This document shows positions 63,805-64,000 of a stretch of DNA of 64,000 bases, piece after piece. Each line of letters begins with the position of its first letter. Positions within the stretch are counted from its first letter, which is position 1. This stretch comes from Campylobacter concisus. GTDB lineage: Bacteria > Campylobacterota > Campylobacteria > Campylobacterales > Campylobacteraceae. The notes beneath the pieces are model-generated. The model did not search any database. It had not been told where the DNA came from and saw nothing but the letters and a program-made list of their open reading frames with translations. Made by a program: the position numbers and the translations under genes. The DNA is taken from positions 744,001 to 808,000 of the forward strand of contig NZ_PIRO01000001.1 of NCBI RefSeq assembly GCF_003048905.1. Direction: 5' to 3'.

Positions 63805-64000
63805 CACCAAAGATTGAACTTTTGGTTGAAGTGTGATGGGGCGAGCGAAAGGCTCTAGTGCTTGTAAATTCGCTATCTTGCAGGTTTAAAGAGCGGTAGG
63901 CGGCAGACTTTAGCACCTCTTCTAAGCTTTGTGGCGCCATGATGTAGACGAGACGTTTTGCACACATGCTTTTGCCGCTACCTGGGCTACCTTCAAATAA
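63800..64000 (-). pseudogene. comM: comM, 5' part (interrupted; 5' end outside window)
   Basis: This is the N-terminal portion of the ComM ATPase domain, reading FEGSPGSGKS (Walker A) through AFRSPHHTSTKSSIFGGG. Beyond GGC the native frame is cut by the transposon and a stop follows inside the element at about 63785. Joined to 46847 across one copy of GCCAC it reads IFGGG-SNVAKIGE, the normal ComM sequence. Confidence 0.95.

Noticed and set aside
63785-63967. Short frame at the right end read as a separate small protein
   Set aside because: It is the 5' part of comM running into the transposon; Walker A lies upstream in the same frame and the final residues come from the terminal repeat.

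Overview
The window looks like the chromosome of a Campylobacter, close to C. concisus or a related oral/gut species. It is AT-rich, with long AAATTT-type runs. The gene order cmeC-cmeB-cmeA-cmeR / ccoG / rpsU / UPF0323 lipoprotein / glutathionylspermidine-synthase-like / 2-hydroxyacid dehydrogenase / yajQ matches the C. jejuni Cj0365-Cj0374 neighbourhood. A complete nuo operon has the two campylobacterial proteins that replace NuoE and NuoF, and pflA follows it. The species call is inference; the genus call is well supported by synteny.

Layout. (1) 1-6317, minus strand: a toxin-type locus. A 1178-residue protein with a class-3 lipase motif and a cysteine-rich CPHGG module abuts a lipoprotein gene, the probable immunity gene. 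A second, paralogous lipoprotein gene is followed by only the first 45 codons of another copy of the lipase gene, inside a perfect 160-bp duplication. The next gene runs off the left edge. (2) 6345-14349: the CmeABC multidrug efflux pump, its operator and its TetR regulator, which is out of frame at an A8 tract, then ccoG. (3) 14485-19444: rpsU and a row of housekeeping genes. (4) 19719-22214: a small AT-rich accessory patch with several frame breaks, most of them at poly-A runs. (5) 22399-25397: a HemN-like radical SAM protein translationally coupled to a PvdE/SyrD-type ABC exporter. (6) 25503-41303: complex I (nuoA-N) and pflA. (7) 41898-43093: eleven tRNA genes, all on the minus strand. (8) 43521-46847: terC, purN, nnr and the 3' part of comM.

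The main discovery is a 16,952-bp Tn7-like transposon, 46848-63799, inserted inside comM. It has TGT...ACA ends and repeated 15-bp TnsB-type sites (four at one end, two at the other), and it is flanked by a perfect 5-bp duplication, GCCAC. Joining the flanks across one copy of GCCAC restores the ComM reading frame. Its core is tnsA-tnsB-tnsC-tniQ at the left end. A protein that I identify as a TnsE homologue lies near the right end, on the other strand, about 8 kb from the core.

The transposon carries two kinds of cargo. One is a six-gene metal-chelate uptake operon: a TonB-type outer-membrane barrel that seems to lack its plug, a Tat-exported NMT1-like binding protein, a BtuF-like binding protein, a FecCD permease, an ATPase and a SAM methyltransferase. 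The other is a right-end block with a pentapeptide-repeat protein, the TnsE homologue and a large NACHT NTPase with a nuclease-like N-terminus, which is probably anti-phage. The element therefore seems to bring nutrient acquisition and defence while breaking comM, a gene that in other bacteria promotes natural transformation.
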